This document shows, piece by piece, positions 56,106 to 64,000 of a stretch of 64,000 nucleotides of DNA. The stretch covers positions 7,357 to 71,356 of the forward strand of contig CAWHBI010000051.1 of NCBI GenBank assembly GCA_963827545.1, written 5' to 3'. The translations under genes were made by a program, and so were the position numbers. The stretch is from AWTP1-13 sp963827545. Its GTDB lineage: Bacteria > Pseudomonadota > Alphaproteobacteria > Rhizobiales > Hyphomicrobiaceae. The first letter of the stretch is position 1. Every line of letters begins with the position of its first letter. The notes under the pieces were generated by a model. That model was given only the letters and a program-made list of their open reading frames with translations. It did not search any database and was not told the DNA's origin.

Positions 56106-56770
56106 GATCAGCCATCTGTGATTGCCGCGCGGGCCGAAAGGTAGGGAGCTGACGGGTTCCGTCCATCCCCGAACTGGGGGAGACTGAAAGCTCAGGGGGC
56201 ACGCGACCCCGCCCATCTCACCTCTCAGCTTCACGAAGCGGACTGCAATCGGCAGGGGACGGCTCGCCGTCGTGCGTTTTACCGACTTACCCGGATGGTC
56301 AGAGCCAAGGGCGCTCTGGCATAAGATGACAGGCTCGACGCCCTCGCTGGAGCGGTCCCATACTGGACCGCCCATCGCTCGGGACACCCATAGGGCCGCC
56401 TTAGAGCACAAGGATCAAGTGCTCGAAGCTGAGCTGAAGAAGTCCCTGAACACGCCCTGGGTAACCGGGACACCCTCCACGTCAGGGCTTTCAGCTTAAG
56501 TAGGCGGATCATTAGTGGCAGGGTGCACTGAGCGTAGAACAGCAAGCAGCAAGGGAGGGCGCCGAGCCACGTCTTTCCGCGAGACGCTTGGCTGGAGTTA
56601 TCTCAACTCTGACACCACTGTCACCCGAGATGGCCAAGCGCCTCTCGACCGGCCGGGGCTTCCTTAGTCACCTTCTCTCCTCGTGGGAAGCCCCAGTCGG
56701 GATTGCTGGGGGCGCACCGCCCCAACGCCGGACCCGAAGAGATGGCAACGAGAACCCGAACAGGGCGGAG
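56106..56770. other. no recognised gene
   Basis: 665 bp within the decayed element. Frames of 70-130 codons exist on both strands but none shows family motifs or a ribosome site. The GC content is lower than that of the flanking chromosome. Confidence 0.35.
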
Positions 56771-57019
56771 ATGACGCACTACTCTTATGACCACAACCAT
56801 GTTGCGCACCTTGGCCAGACAGGCGCCTACGTGATCGTCCCCGATCAGATTGCGGCCAAGCAGAAGGAGCACGACAAAGCTGGAACCGTCTTCCCAGCCT
56901 ATCTGTGCAGCAGCGAAGGGGCTCGCGAGGGCGATAGCCCGCTGTGGGTGCGCGTCCACGGCGAAGCTTATGGCCTCTGGACCCCGCGGCCAGGCGACAT
57001 GGTGGTTCGCGGTCTATGA
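56771..57019 (+). CDS. small hypothetical protein of the element
   Basis: 82 residues starting MTHYSYDHNHVAHLGQTGAY with GGGCGGAG just before the ATG. TGAYVIVPDQIAAKQKEHD, FPAYLC and VRVHGEAYGLWTPRPGDMVV look like a folded protein, with regularly spaced hydrophobics. No known family. Located between the element's start and its tRNA-like gene. Confidence 0.4.
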   Translation: MTHYSYDHNHVAHLGQTGAYVIVPDQIAAKQKEHDKAGTVFPAYLCSSEGAREGDSPLWVRVHGEAYGLWTPRPGDMVVRGL

Positions 57020-57185
57020 CCACACGCCCGCGAACGCGGATGCGGCTTTTATCAGCTAGCTGCGCAGCGCCCCGGCCGGTAAACGGCTTCACCAGCTCCG
57101 GGTCCCCTGCTGATGGCGATCTCGCCCTTCCCACACGGGGCCACGCGCACCAACCTGCTCATCAGCCAAGCTACCCTCAAGCACC

Positions 57186-57262
57186 TACGGGGTAGCTCAG
57201 TTCGCTAGAGTGCCTAGCTGTTAGCCACGTGGTCCCGGGTTCGAGCCCTGCCCCCGTAGCCA
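57186..57262 (+). tRNA. tRNA-Asn-like gene (anticodon GTT) in the element
   Basis: 77 nt with every canonical spacing: acceptor TACGGGG/CCCCGTA, discriminator G, encoded CCA, D-stem GCTC/GAGT, anticodon loop CTGTTAG, 5-nt variable region and T-loop TTCGAGC. The anticodon stem CCTAG/CCACG has two mismatches and the T-stem one, so it may be a divergent phage tRNA or a decaying copy. Confidence 0.65.
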
Positions 57263-57478
57263 CTCTGCCTGTGCCTTCAGGTACGCCTGGGCTTCCTGAT
57301 GGGCCGCCGCTAACGCCGCCATCAAGTGATCGTATTGGTCGGTGCTGTGGCGGTTCTCGCTGTACGCCTGGGCTTCCGCGCAGGCCAACCTCGACGAGGC
57401 CATGAGAAGCGCGTAGCGGGCCACTATGTAGCGGCGAGCCGCTAGGGAGCGAACTGCCCTCGTCGTAGAGGACGCCAT
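57221..57478 (-). CDS. possible small element protein (overlaps the tRNA-like gene)
   Basis: 85 codons; the part AYSENRHSTDQYDHLMAALAAAHQEAQAYLKAQAEW looks like a helical protein. The last dozen codons are the reverse of the tRNA-like gene, so either the C-terminus or the tRNA is not real. Low confidence. Confidence 0.25.
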   Translation of the reverse strand: MASSTTRAVRSLAARRYIVARYALLMASSRLACAEAQAYSENRHSTDQYDHLMAALAAAHQEAQAYLKAQAEWLRGQGSNPGPRG

Positions 57479-57732
57479 GAGGGCCCCCCATAGATGGAGG
57501 TAGGGAGTAGATGAAGGTGGAGAGCATCTTAGAGAGACACTGAGGGGGGACTAGAAAGGGCACCCATGACTTGCAGGGCGGCTTGCTCGGCTCGGACCTG
57601 TTCGGACATCTTGAGGAAGCTCCAAGGTGGGGAGCAACGGTGGGCGTACTGAGAGCCGCAGTGAGCGTGACAACGATGTTCTTCAGCAGCAGTTCCTCGC
57701 AGGTTGCGTCGGGCATGCGGCTCAGGTGAGCA

Positions 57733-57773
57733 ACGAGGGCGCCTCTGGTGTTGGATCAGTGAGGCGCCCTCGT
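57733..57773. terminator. perfect 12-bp hairpin
   Basis: ACGAGGGCGCCT and AGGCGCCCTCGT arms around a 17-nt loop. Typical of phage terminators with GAGGCGCC cores. The 57479-58122 stretch around it has no recognised gene. Confidence 0.5.
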
Positions 57774-58122
57774 GCAGTGCGCCAAGGGCGGGGGCATTAC
57801 CTTGGCGCCCACGTCGGAACTAGTCTCTGCGTCTGCTGGGCCGCACAAGCGAATGTCGCCCCTAACCTAAACACTGCGGCGAGCGGCAATATCATTCATC
57901 TGATAACAGACAGAATTGCGTTGCCCGCGGAAGACAGACCCTCGCAACCGCCGCGTGATGGGATGAACTGCCAGCGTGATGCGTTGTCATGGCAATGAAG
58001 ACCTGGATGGCCGTCTACAACGTGCCATCAGGTTTGCGGGGGTAGAGCGCCCAGTCGAGAGGCTGGGCCTCTTCTTCGGTCAGACAAAAAGTTTGCGCTT
58101 GATCCACGACCGGGGCTCGAGC

Positions 58123-58199
58123 GCAGAGGCGTGCCAGTCCCCACACCTCTGGCGCGTCGCTGAGGGCGCCTCATCTCATCCGTGAGGCGTCCTCTTGCT
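58123..58199 (+). repeat. terminator-like repeat, copy A
   Basis: Starts GCAGAGGCGTGCCA and ends in a hairpin GAGGGCGCCTCA/TGAGGCGTCCTC (58162-58194) followed by TTGCT. A diverged copy lies at 59277-59360. Confidence 0.5.
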
Positions 58200-58252
58200 C
58201 TCCTGAAGCACCGACCGACCGTCTTAGGACGCGAGCCCTCGGATGTCGCTGC

Positions 58253-58861
58253 CTACAGCGGCTTGATCGCCACCTTGCGGAACTTGATCACGCCCCTGTC
58301 GTGCTGCAGCGTGAACGGCCCTTCGGCGAACAGACCGTTGTGAAGCCTCCACCGTCTTCGTGCCGTTCAGCACCACAGTGATCAGCCGTCCCTTGACGGT
58401 GATCTCGAAGGTGTTCCACTTGCCTCCGGCCTTGGGCATCGGGTTCACCTCGGCGAAATTGACGATCCCGCCGGTGCCGTAGGTCGGGTCCTTGCGCTGG
58501 TCGAAGATGTTCGCCTCGTAGCAGTGTTGGAGTAATCTTGGTGAGGTCTTGGCAGCGCATGTAGATGCCGCTGTTGGCATCATCGCTCGCCCAGAACTCA
58601 CGTAAATCTGGAAGTCCTTGTACGAGGTCTTGGTGAGGAGGTGCGCTGCCTCCTTGCTCGTTCTCTTGTCCGCAACAACCGCGCCGTCCTCAAGCCGCCA
58701 GTTGCTTTCGCCGACCTGGTTCCACTCGCCCATGTTCTTGCCGTCGAGCAACGTGACCCAGCCTTCACCAGTCTGGCCCGAAGTCTGGGGGACTAGTTGG
58801 GTCGTGCCGAAAGCTACGTGATGAGCCCCAAGGCGAGGGCGACTATCGATGCGCGTCGCAT
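58253..58861 (-). pseudogene. DUF1080 (3-keto-disaccharide hydrolase-type) gene with several frame breaks
   Basis: A GGAGGAGA ribosome site and ATG at 58861 begin a signal peptide (MRRASIVALALGLIT) that ends in a stop. Other frames continue: GWVTLLDGKNMGEWNQVGESNWRLEDGAVVADK, then FWASDDANSGIYMRCQDLTKITP, then CYEANIFDQRKDPTYGTGGIVNFAEV, then LHNGLFAEGPFTLQHDRGVIKFRKVAIKPL and stop. These together are a full DUF1080 domain (concanavalin-like fold, carbohydrate-related). At least four frame breaks make it non-functional as read. Confidence 0.8.
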
Positions 58862-58976
58862 GGTGATCTCCTCCCTGCAGAATGATGATAGCGGATGACC
58901 AGCATCGCCTAGCCCTCGAAACATTGCTGCCTGCCGACAACGGGCCACCTACTTACCAACCTTATTTTGAGCTGGT

Positions 58977-59114
58977 TTAGGGCAGGCAAGCAAGAAGAGG
59001 CCCCAGCTCTTCGGCCGAGACACTCTTCTCCCCGCTTACCGATGGCGCTTTAACAGGGGTGCAGGGGGCGCCATCCGGTACCGCGACAACGCGCAACGTG
59101 GGTGAGCCATCCAT
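58977..59114 (-). CDS. possible 45-residue peptide
   Basis: An open frame MDGSPTLRVVAVPDG...LACLP with two Cys. Weak evidence: no family and no ribosome site. Listed because the frame is coherent in an otherwise empty stretch. Confidence 0.2.
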   Translation of the reverse strand: MDGSPTLRVVAVPDGAPCTPVKAPSVSGEKSVSAEELGPLLACLP

Positions 59115-59276
59115 CACGATACGGTGCGCAACACTGTCTGCTATCTAATAAATGTTGAAGTGGGGTTGCTGGGGCGACACTACACTCCGCTGTGTTTGAG
59201 CGCCCCGATTGTTATCCTTCGCCTGCTCAGCACGACGCAGATAGTGAGTGTGCGCTCGATCACCTGGTGATCAAGG

Positions 59277-59360
59277 CAGAGGCGTGCCACCTCCCCCTCT
59301 CACATTTGACAGCGTCGTCTCCGAAGACGCCTCATCCTCCCCAGGGGGCGTCCTCTCGCT
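59277..59360 (+). repeat. terminator-like repeat, copy B
   Basis: Starts GCAGAGGCGTGCCA like the copy at 58123 and shares GACGCCTCATC and GGCGTCCTCTCGCT toward its end, with gaps. The two are about 1.15 kb apart on the same strand. Confidence 0.45.
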
Positions 59361-59382
59361 TTACAAACGAGCGACGCGCCTA

Positions 59383-59586
59383 GTGCAACAAGAGCCGGAA
59401 ATAACCACCTGCCCCCACTGCGGACTAGTCTTGCGAGTTGAAACGCGCATAGAGGATTTCACTATTCGCTATGACGTTGACGAATGGAGACAGCGCTGCA
59501 AGGTGCCTGACCGAAGTAGTCCCGCATTGTGCCTCACGCAGGGCACTACGCCTGGCGAGCGCGAGCTGAAACCGAAGCAAACCTAG
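59383..59586 (+). CDS. small zinc-ribbon-like protein
   Basis: 67 residues from a GTG at 59383. TTCPHCGLVLRVETRIED has one CxxC knuckle, followed by FTIRYDVDEWRQRCKVPDRSS and PALC, giving two more Cys. This arrangement (CPHCG... WxxRC... SPxLC) looks like small uncharacterised proteins of rhizobial genomes that may bind zinc. No good ribosome site. Confidence 0.45.
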   Translation: MQQEPEITTCPHCGLVLRVETRIEDFTIRYDVDEWRQRCKVPDRSSPALCLTQGTTPGERELKPKQT

Positions 59587-59658
59587 CAAAAGCACCGGGC
59601 CCTCGGCGGGACATCATCCTCCTTTCCTGTCACGATCTCAGTTCATGTCGTGGGGCCC

Positions 59659-59689
59659 AAAAAAAGCAGAGAGCCCGCCCTGGTGGGCG
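59659..59689 (-). terminator. terminator, minus strand
   Basis: CGCCC-ACCA-GGGCG on the minus strand, then GGCTCTCTGC and seven T. It lies just after the minus-strand membrane-protein remnant at 59706. Confidence 0.5.
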
Positions 59690-59705
59690 ACCCCTCAAGT
59701 TTGCT

Positions 59706-60047
59706 CTAAGCGGCGTTGAAGGGAGCTTCGGCTCTGGTCAGTGTTGCCTCGGCGCGAGACGCAGCACCACGAAAGGCACTGCGCTCTGCCTCAGAAGAAC
59801 ACCACGGCTCCAGCCGGGACCATTACGGTCCACCAGAAGAGGGCCTTGAGAGTGTGACCATCTCGCCAAGTTGCCTCGGCGACAGGCGGGATGAGTGCGG
59901 CCGTCGTCGCGATCACCGGAGCTGTTAGGACAAGGTAGGTGACCCCACCGCCTTCAAGCTGCGAGCGAGTCGAAAGCTCCGTAGGCGCCTAAGCGCCGCA
60001 CAGACCAGGCCGAGCAGGAGCGAGCCCAACCGAATAGCTGTGGTCAT
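59706..60047 (-). pseudogene. phage-type membrane protein remnant with frame breaks
   Basis: MTTAIRLGSLLLGLVCAAL starts at 60047. Then GAYGAFDSLAA, then LEGGGVTYLVLTAPVIATTAALIPPVAEATWRDGHTLKALFWWTVMVPAGAVVFF, then EAERSAFRGAASRAEATLTRAEAPF follow in successive frames. Joined, they form a protein with three membrane spans and a charged helical tail. I recognise the general type from rhizobial prophages but no function. At least three frame breaks. Confidence 0.5.
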
Positions 60048-60663
60048 GTCTGACAAACTCTCTGTCTGGAGGTGTCTGCCCGCCTTGTGGCGAGCCAGCT
60101 AGAGCGAAGGCCCTAGGTTCCGGCAGTCAGTGAGATGCTCACTGCTGTGGGCGCTTCGCTTCGTGTCCAATGCAAGGGGTCCGATCATGTCTCCCCCAAA
60201 AAGGGGCGCAAACGATCAGCGAGGTGCGCTTATAGTGTGGGCGCGATACGGGTAATGCAGACATTCACGGGGGGAAGTAGCAGGGCCACATTCGGCGGGT
60301 GTGCTTCCGCTGCGATTTGGAGGGAACAAGTCGCAGCACAACCCGCGCTTCTGCTGACGGGGGAGGCAGCAAGGAAGGGATGTGGCCCTGCACGCATAAG
60401 CTGCATTGTTCGCCCTGCGCCAGCAATACGGGCAACTACTGATCCCATCATGGTTAACTACCTACACTGGCTTAGCCGGGAGACGCTTGCTCGCCCGATG
60501 CCTAAGCGCTTCGCTACCGCCGAAGACCCCAAACCTCATCGAGCAGCGGGCCTGATCAGCGAGGGGTCTATCGACCGGGGTCGTCCCTTGTACACTCCTT
60601 CGCCTTAGTGGGATGGAGCGAGCCTCTCAGCGAAAAAACACTGGGGACCTCTTGCTGGCGGGA
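60048..60663. other. no recognised gene
   Basis: 616 bp in the decayed element. A plus-strand frame from 60135 to 60608 is open for 157 codons but its amino-acid composition and lack of motifs suggest chance. Nothing else seen. Confidence 0.35.
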
Positions 60664-60792
60664 CTAGGCCGGTCGGTAGGCAGTGGGCTGGCGCTTGATG
60701 TTGCGCAGCCGGATGGCCCGCTACACGCTGCTCCTGCCGATACCGAGCTTGCGGGCAACCTCGGTCGGACTGACACCTGCCGCCAGGCGGTC
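60664..60792 (-). pseudogene. resolvase/invertase helix-turn-helix remnant
   Basis: DRLAAGVSPTEVARKLGIGRSSV, then a TAG codon where Tyr is expected, then RAIRLRN. This is the C-terminal HTH of serine recombinases (Tn3 resolvase/Hin type). The catalytic domain is absent. It probably marks the far side of the decayed element or a separate transposon remnant. Confidence 0.6.
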
Positions 60793-60963
60793 CCCCCCGA
60801 AGTGGGGAATGCGGAGGGATAACCCCTAGCTATCTAATGCTCATCGCGGCGGGCCATTCGATACCGCAGCGTCGGCGGGTCGAGCCTCGACCGTCACTGA
60901 GATCGAGCTGGATCAACGAACGCATCCATCCGACACGAGCAAAGCCAGTAGGAGTTGCGACCC

Positions 60964-61341
60964 GTGGACAAAACGAACGCCGGTGCAAGACTATGGCGCG
61001 TCGCGCGAACCACCATCCTCCTTGTTGCTGCCGGTCTCTCGTCCGTGCTGATGGTCAATCTACCGACGACCCTGGTCTCCCAGACCAACAATCAGGCGAG
61101 CGCGGCCCCACCAATCGTCAAAGCCTCTGACAAGTGGATAACGCTCGGGACCGAACCATCAGAGGGCCAGGGTCTAGCGAGCACCAGGGCTATCGAGCAC
61201 GTAGCCGTCGAGCGGATGGAGAGACAACAGGCGCGACCACGTCGCAAACCCAAGCGGGCTCAGCTCGCCGGTCGCTCGCGGCCATCCGCGTCAGCGCAAC
61301 TCCTACACGGCGGGCGTCGATCAACCGGTAATCCTGCCTGA
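60964..61341 (+). CDS. hypothetical single-span membrane protein
   Basis: 125 residues from GTG 60964 with an AGGAG site nine bases upstream. WRVARTTILLVAAGLSSVLMVNLP is a membrane span or signal anchor; the rest is polar and basic toward the C-terminus (RRKPKRAQLAGRSRPSA), like a DNA-binding or disordered tail. No family recognised. Confidence 0.45.
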   Translation: MDKTNAGARLWRVARTTILLVAAGLSSVLMVNLPTTLVSQTNNQASAAPPIVKASDKWITLGTEPSEGQGLASTRAIEHVAVERMERQQARPRRKPKRAQLAGRSRPSASAQLLHGGRRSTGNPA

Positions 61342-61411
61342 GCCCAGCATTACTGCCTTGGCGCCACTTCTGAGCAAGGCAGCGGCGGTCAGGCAGCGTC
61401 CCCAGGCGCTC

Positions 61412-61564
61412 TCAGTCGCTGTACGTCTCACGACGCGAGCGCTGGTTGCGATCTGTGGGATGCTCGGCGTGCCGACGCTCATGCTCGCGTGCAAGCGTCC
61501 TGCGCCGCGCAAGCTCGGCTAGAACAGTCTCTCGCAGTCGGCTCTTTTCATCTTCATCGGCCAT
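61412..61564 (-). CDS. small charged protein
   Basis: 50 residues, MADEDEKSRLRETVLAEL followed by ARRRTLAREHERRHAEH, strongly amphipathic and very rich in Arg and Glu. Coherent start and stop but no clear ribosome site. Function unknown. Confidence 0.35.
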   Translation of the reverse strand: MADEDEKSRLRETVLAELARRRTLAREHERRHAEHPTDRNQRSRRETYSD

Positions 61565-61759
61565 GCGTTGAAGTATGGCCAATGCTCATGACAGTTTCTT
61601 ATCCCTGCGCCAGGGCGCCGCATCGAGCACCGCAGGTAGCTCGGGCGCCGTGCTTGCGTTCCTCGGGCCTCACGGGTCTGTGGGAGGCGTGAAGCCCTAC
61701 GACGGCGGCCGGTTCCACATCGACACGGTCCGCACGGGCTTGGTGACAGTGATCGCCGA

Positions 61760-62029
61760 CTACCAACGGCGCCATCCACGCCCCCGCCAGCCTCCTCCAC
61801 GCCATCCGTATCCGCGCCAGCCCCATCCTCGTGATCGATAGAAGTAGCCACCGAGGTAGACGCGTGGTCGATAGTAAAAGCTCGAACCGTAGTAGCCGTA
61901 GGCGCGAGGCGCATAGTAGCCATACGACCGATAACCACAGCCGCAGCCATAGGCCGAAGCCGACCTAGTTCCTACGGCGAGTACGGCCGCTCCGACTAGG
62001 CAGCAAAGGATCATCACTCTGCGCAACAT
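61760..62029 (-). CDS. Gly/Tyr/Arg-rich secreted protein
   Basis: 89 residues: signal peptide (MILCCLVGAAVLAVGTRSASA) and a mature part of low complexity, YGCGCGYRSYGYY, YGYYGSSFYYRPRVYLGGYFYR and a WRGRGW tail. Composition is like sulfur-globule or structural surface proteins of alphaproteobacteria. A GGTGAGAG site precedes the ATG at 62029. Function unknown. Confidence 0.6.
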   Translation of the reverse strand: MLRRVMILCCLVGAAVLAVGTRSASAYGCGCGYRSYGYYAPRAYGYYGSSFYYRPRVYLGGYFYRSRGWGWRGYGWRGGGWRGRGWRRW

Positions 62030-62410
62030 GGGACTCTCACCGTAGCCATCGTGGCTTCGTAGGATGCGCCTCGGGACACGCGGGACAATCAGGCGAAACC
62101 ATGAGGCGCGTGACGGCAAATCGCTGAGCTGCTCATAGGTGGACACAGCGATTGGTGGTCGTTACGCGCGTCCTCTCAGGGCGTTGGGTTGAAGCGGTGT
62201 TGGCGCGCGCCGCCAATCCGCCGTGCGACAGGCCACGGGGCTCAACGCTGTTGCGGCGCGCAGTTGCCGCGACCATCGTGCGGGCCCTGGAACGCGTGGG
62301 CTCATCGTTGTCGTCCTGAGATTTCGGCTATGCCCGCAGTTCGGGCCCCGTGGCGCCGGCCAGAGGAACTCGCGAGGCTCACAGAGGGCCTGCGCGAGCA
62401 GGGCCGACGC

Positions 62411-62794
62411 CTACTCCACGTAGGCTTGGCACTCGATCTCGACTTTCATGCGCGGATCGACCAGCCCCTTCACTTCGACCAGCGTAGAGACCGGCAGGTT
62501 GCCGCCGAAATATGCGATGCGGCGCGGGTTGATCTTTGGTCGCTCCGCAATGTCGGTCATAAACACCTGCACCTTGACAACGTGCTCGGCACCGGCACCG
62601 GCTGCCTTCAGGCACTTGTCCATTGCGGCGATGGCAACATCGAACTGCGCGACGATGTCAGCGGGGATGCTGCCGTCGTGCGCCTGGCCGACGACACCGG
62701 CGACCCAGACGTGGGGCCCCGCGCGGGTAACGTGGCAGTAGTGACTGACCGGCGGAGGAATGTCCGAAACGATGATGCGCTAAATCCTTGGCAT
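62411..62794 (-). pseudogene. RidA-family gene with a nonsense codon after the start
   Basis: From an ATG at 62794 with AGGTGA four bases upstream the frame reads MPRI, stop, RIIVSDIPPPVSHYCHVTRAGPHVWVAGVVGQAHDGSIPADIVAQFDVAIAAMDKCLKAAGAG and on to CQAYVE. Everything after the TAG at 62780-62782 is a complete RidA/YjgF protein (123 residues), including AEHVVKVQVFMTD and VEIECQAY. An internal ATG at 62623 would make only the last 70 residues. Base error or true nonsense mutation. Confidence 0.78.
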
Positions 62795-62861
62795 GGCTCA
62801 CCTGGCGTTGAATTTGGTCAAACGTGCAAAGCTTAGGCATCCCGACTGCCCCATGCGACAC

Positions 62862-64000
62862 TCACCTCGCGCCTTCGCCGACTAGGACGAAGGGCGCCCA
62901 AGTCGCCGGGTGGGCCTCGGCCGACGGCCCTCCTTGATCAGCCGTGCCATGGAACGGCGCAGCGCCTCGGCGCGGCCGATTTTGCGGTTGTCCCTGAGCT
63001 CCGCGAAAGTCCCGGTGGTGAGTTTCACCGCCGCATCGGAATCGACGTACCAGTGCGAGACCAGGAGCGCGCGGGCCTTGGCGTAGAAGAAGGCGCGCGC
63101 CAGGCCGGACAACGCCTCGGCATCCCCCTTCTCGCCAGCCGCGGTGTTGCAGGCTGAGAGCACCACCCAGTCGGCGTCGAGTTCCAGCTGTGCCACCTCG
63201 GAAGCGGTGAGGAGACCGTCGTCCTGCTCCAGGTCGGCGGCGGTGGCATCGTCCTTTGGCGGGGTGAGCAGCAGCGCCGGCTCGGCCTTGGCCTTCAGGA
63301 TTGCTTCGCTCTCGCCCGCCAGCAGGCCGTGAGTGGCAAAGTGCAGCACGGACGCGCGCGCGAGCTTGCCCTCGCGGGAAAGCGCCTTGAGGTTTGACTC
63401 CGTCGCCCTAGCGCCGAGCCACACGGTATCGGCCTCGCGACCCGAGGCGCCCAGTGCCTTGGCCACGGCGCACAGCTCGTCGGCCGTCTCCGGCAGGGGC
63501 GCCTGGGTGCGCAATGAGGCGAGGTCGATGCCGCCGCGGAAAAGCGTACTGAGCCCGGGTGCGCCTTTGGCTGCCGTAGCCACGCGCAGGCGCGGGCTCT
63601 CGAGATCCTGCGGGCACGTCTGCTTAGCGCGCGCCTGCATCGCGCGCTCTCGATCCGCCGCACCGCCGTCGAGCAGCGGGTTGCCGAAGGCGATGTAGGG
63701 CTCCTGCGCCTGCGAAGGAGCGAGCTTGCGCAGTGCCTGCAGGCTGCCGACCGAGGGCAGAACGGTGACCGGCTGCTCGAGCGCCAGCCATTTGGCCTTG
63801 CGATAGTCCGGTGCCGCTGGCGCTGGGACCGCCGCCAACCGCCTCGGGTCTGGCACCTCCTTCTCCCCCTGCACAACGTGTTCCCTTCCCCCTTGCGGGG
63901 AGGGGTTAGGGGTGGGGGGATGGGTAACAAGCACGTGGAAGGGAAGCGACGTCAGCGGCCCCGACGGTACGATGATCAGGCTCTTGCCCTTGATCAGGTC
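62862..64000 (-). CDS. CHAT-domain (caspase-like) protein, 5' end outside the window, 3' end frame-broken
   Basis: About 380 codons. SLIIVPSGPLTSLPFHVL opens the CHAT domain, the catalytic His is in LHFATHGLLAGE and the Cys in VVLSACNTAAGE, followed by GLARAFFYAKARALLVSHWYVDS. CHAT proteases are caspase relatives, often with N-terminal TPRs, which would lie outside the window. Read straight, the frame ends RRPRPTRRLGRPSS at 62882; one missing base near 62930 would instead give AEAHPATWAPFVLVGEGAR ending at 62862. A PTPNPSPQGGRE insertion lies just after PFHVL (see 63882). Confidence 0.85.
63882..63922. repeat. palindromic element inserted in-frame in the CHAT gene
   Basis: CCCTTCCCCCTTGCGGGGAGGGG with flanking TTAGGGGTGGGGGG. 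On the gene strand it translates as THPPTPNPSPQGGRE. This is the translated form of a palindrome that is common between genes in rhizobia; its hairpin core is CCCC-GCAA-GGGG. It separates FHVLV from the rest of the CHAT domain without stopping translation. Confidence 0.7.

Larger units (their letters stand above)
55789..60860. mobile_element. decayed integrative element or prophage at tRNA-Val
   Basis: Begins where tRNA-Val is interrupted. It contains, in order, an integrase remnant, small ORFs, a tRNA-Asn-like gene, several terminator hairpins, a DUF1080 pseudogene, a zinc-ribbon ORF, a broken phage-type membrane protein and a resolvase helix-turn-helix remnant. Coding density drops sharply relative to the rest of the window. 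The right end is a guess: no 3' half of tRNA-Val was found to mark it. Confidence 0.6.

Noticed and set aside
60135..60608. 157-codon plus-strand frame in the decayed element
   Set aside because: No motifs, no ribosome site and composition like random translation of GC-rich DNA.
61575..61841. Plus-strand frame ending in a GGVKPYDGGRFHIDT segment, faintly like the end of DUF882 or M15 peptidases
   Set aside because: Only this short stretch has any resemblance; no upstream domain, start site or ribosome site supports it, and its 3' part is the reverse of the Gly/Tyr-rich gene.

Overview
The window is high-GC, densely packed chromosomal DNA from an alphaproteobacterium, most likely a member of Hyphomicrobiales (Rhizobiales). 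The evidence is the glnB-glnA pair next to a bifunctional nnrD, a UPF0314/DUF2585 membrane protein, an EipA/DUF1134 envelope protein, TctC/Bug and TRAP binding-protein remnants, trmFO, and the block tRNA-Leu, tig, clpP, clpX, lon, hupB. No genus can be fixed from sequence alone.

Layout. 1-2.4 kb: end of an NAD-binding protein, an alpha/beta hydrolase, an exported isochorismatase-like hydrolase and a solitary HicB-like protein. 2.5-6.4 kb: nitrogen control (glnA, glnB behind a sigma-54-type promoter) and nnrD, whose last codons lie inside a 150-bp palindromic repeat. 6.4-16.3 kb: MBL-fold hydrolase, quinone oxidoreductase, a NitT/TauT-type ABC transporter, an orphan ParA, a cytochrome P450, a second alpha/beta hydrolase and a decarboxylating dehydrogenase. 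16.4-20 kb: GIY-YIG protein, TPR protein and two truncated solute-binding-protein genes fused tail to tail. 20-29.7 kb: a putative F420-type reductase, a pdxA-amidohydrolase-dehydrogenase operon, an RND efflux pair and another beta-hydroxyacid dehydrogenase. 30-39.6 kb: threonine ammonia-lyase with a coupled AceE-like transketolase, a decayed HicBA pair, GST, DHDPS-family enzyme, DUF2585, EipA-like, DUF937 and PsiF proteins. 39.6-48.1 kb: a second copy of the 150-bp repeat, RidA, a caspase-like protein with a train of hairpins upstream, a TumE/TumA toxin-antitoxin pair, two tandem 115-bp palindromes, trmFO, sseA, an AlaX-type editing protein and cysteine synthase. 48.3-55.6 kb: tRNA-Leu and the chaperone/protease block; trigger factor has a striking His/Asp-rich tail.

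At 55.75 kb a tRNA-Val gene stops in the anticodon arm and an integrase remnant follows. From there to about 61 kb the DNA is gene-poor, with small ORFs, a tRNA-Asn-like gene, terminator hairpins, a multiply broken DUF1080 gene, a broken membrane-protein gene and a resolvase HTH fragment. This looks like a decayed integrative element or prophage. The last 3 kb hold a Gly/Tyr-rich secreted protein, a broken RidA-family gene and a CHAT-domain protein that runs off the end and carries an in-frame palindromic repeat.

A cross-cutting feature is a set of single-base frame breaks in otherwise well conserved genes (RND adaptor, transketolase, DHDPS, EipA-like, DUF937, sseA twice, hupB). In all eight, removing exactly one base restores the expected protein. 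Such a uniform direction, including in hupB, suggests residual insertion errors in the sequence more than eight real mutations. The reads would settle it.
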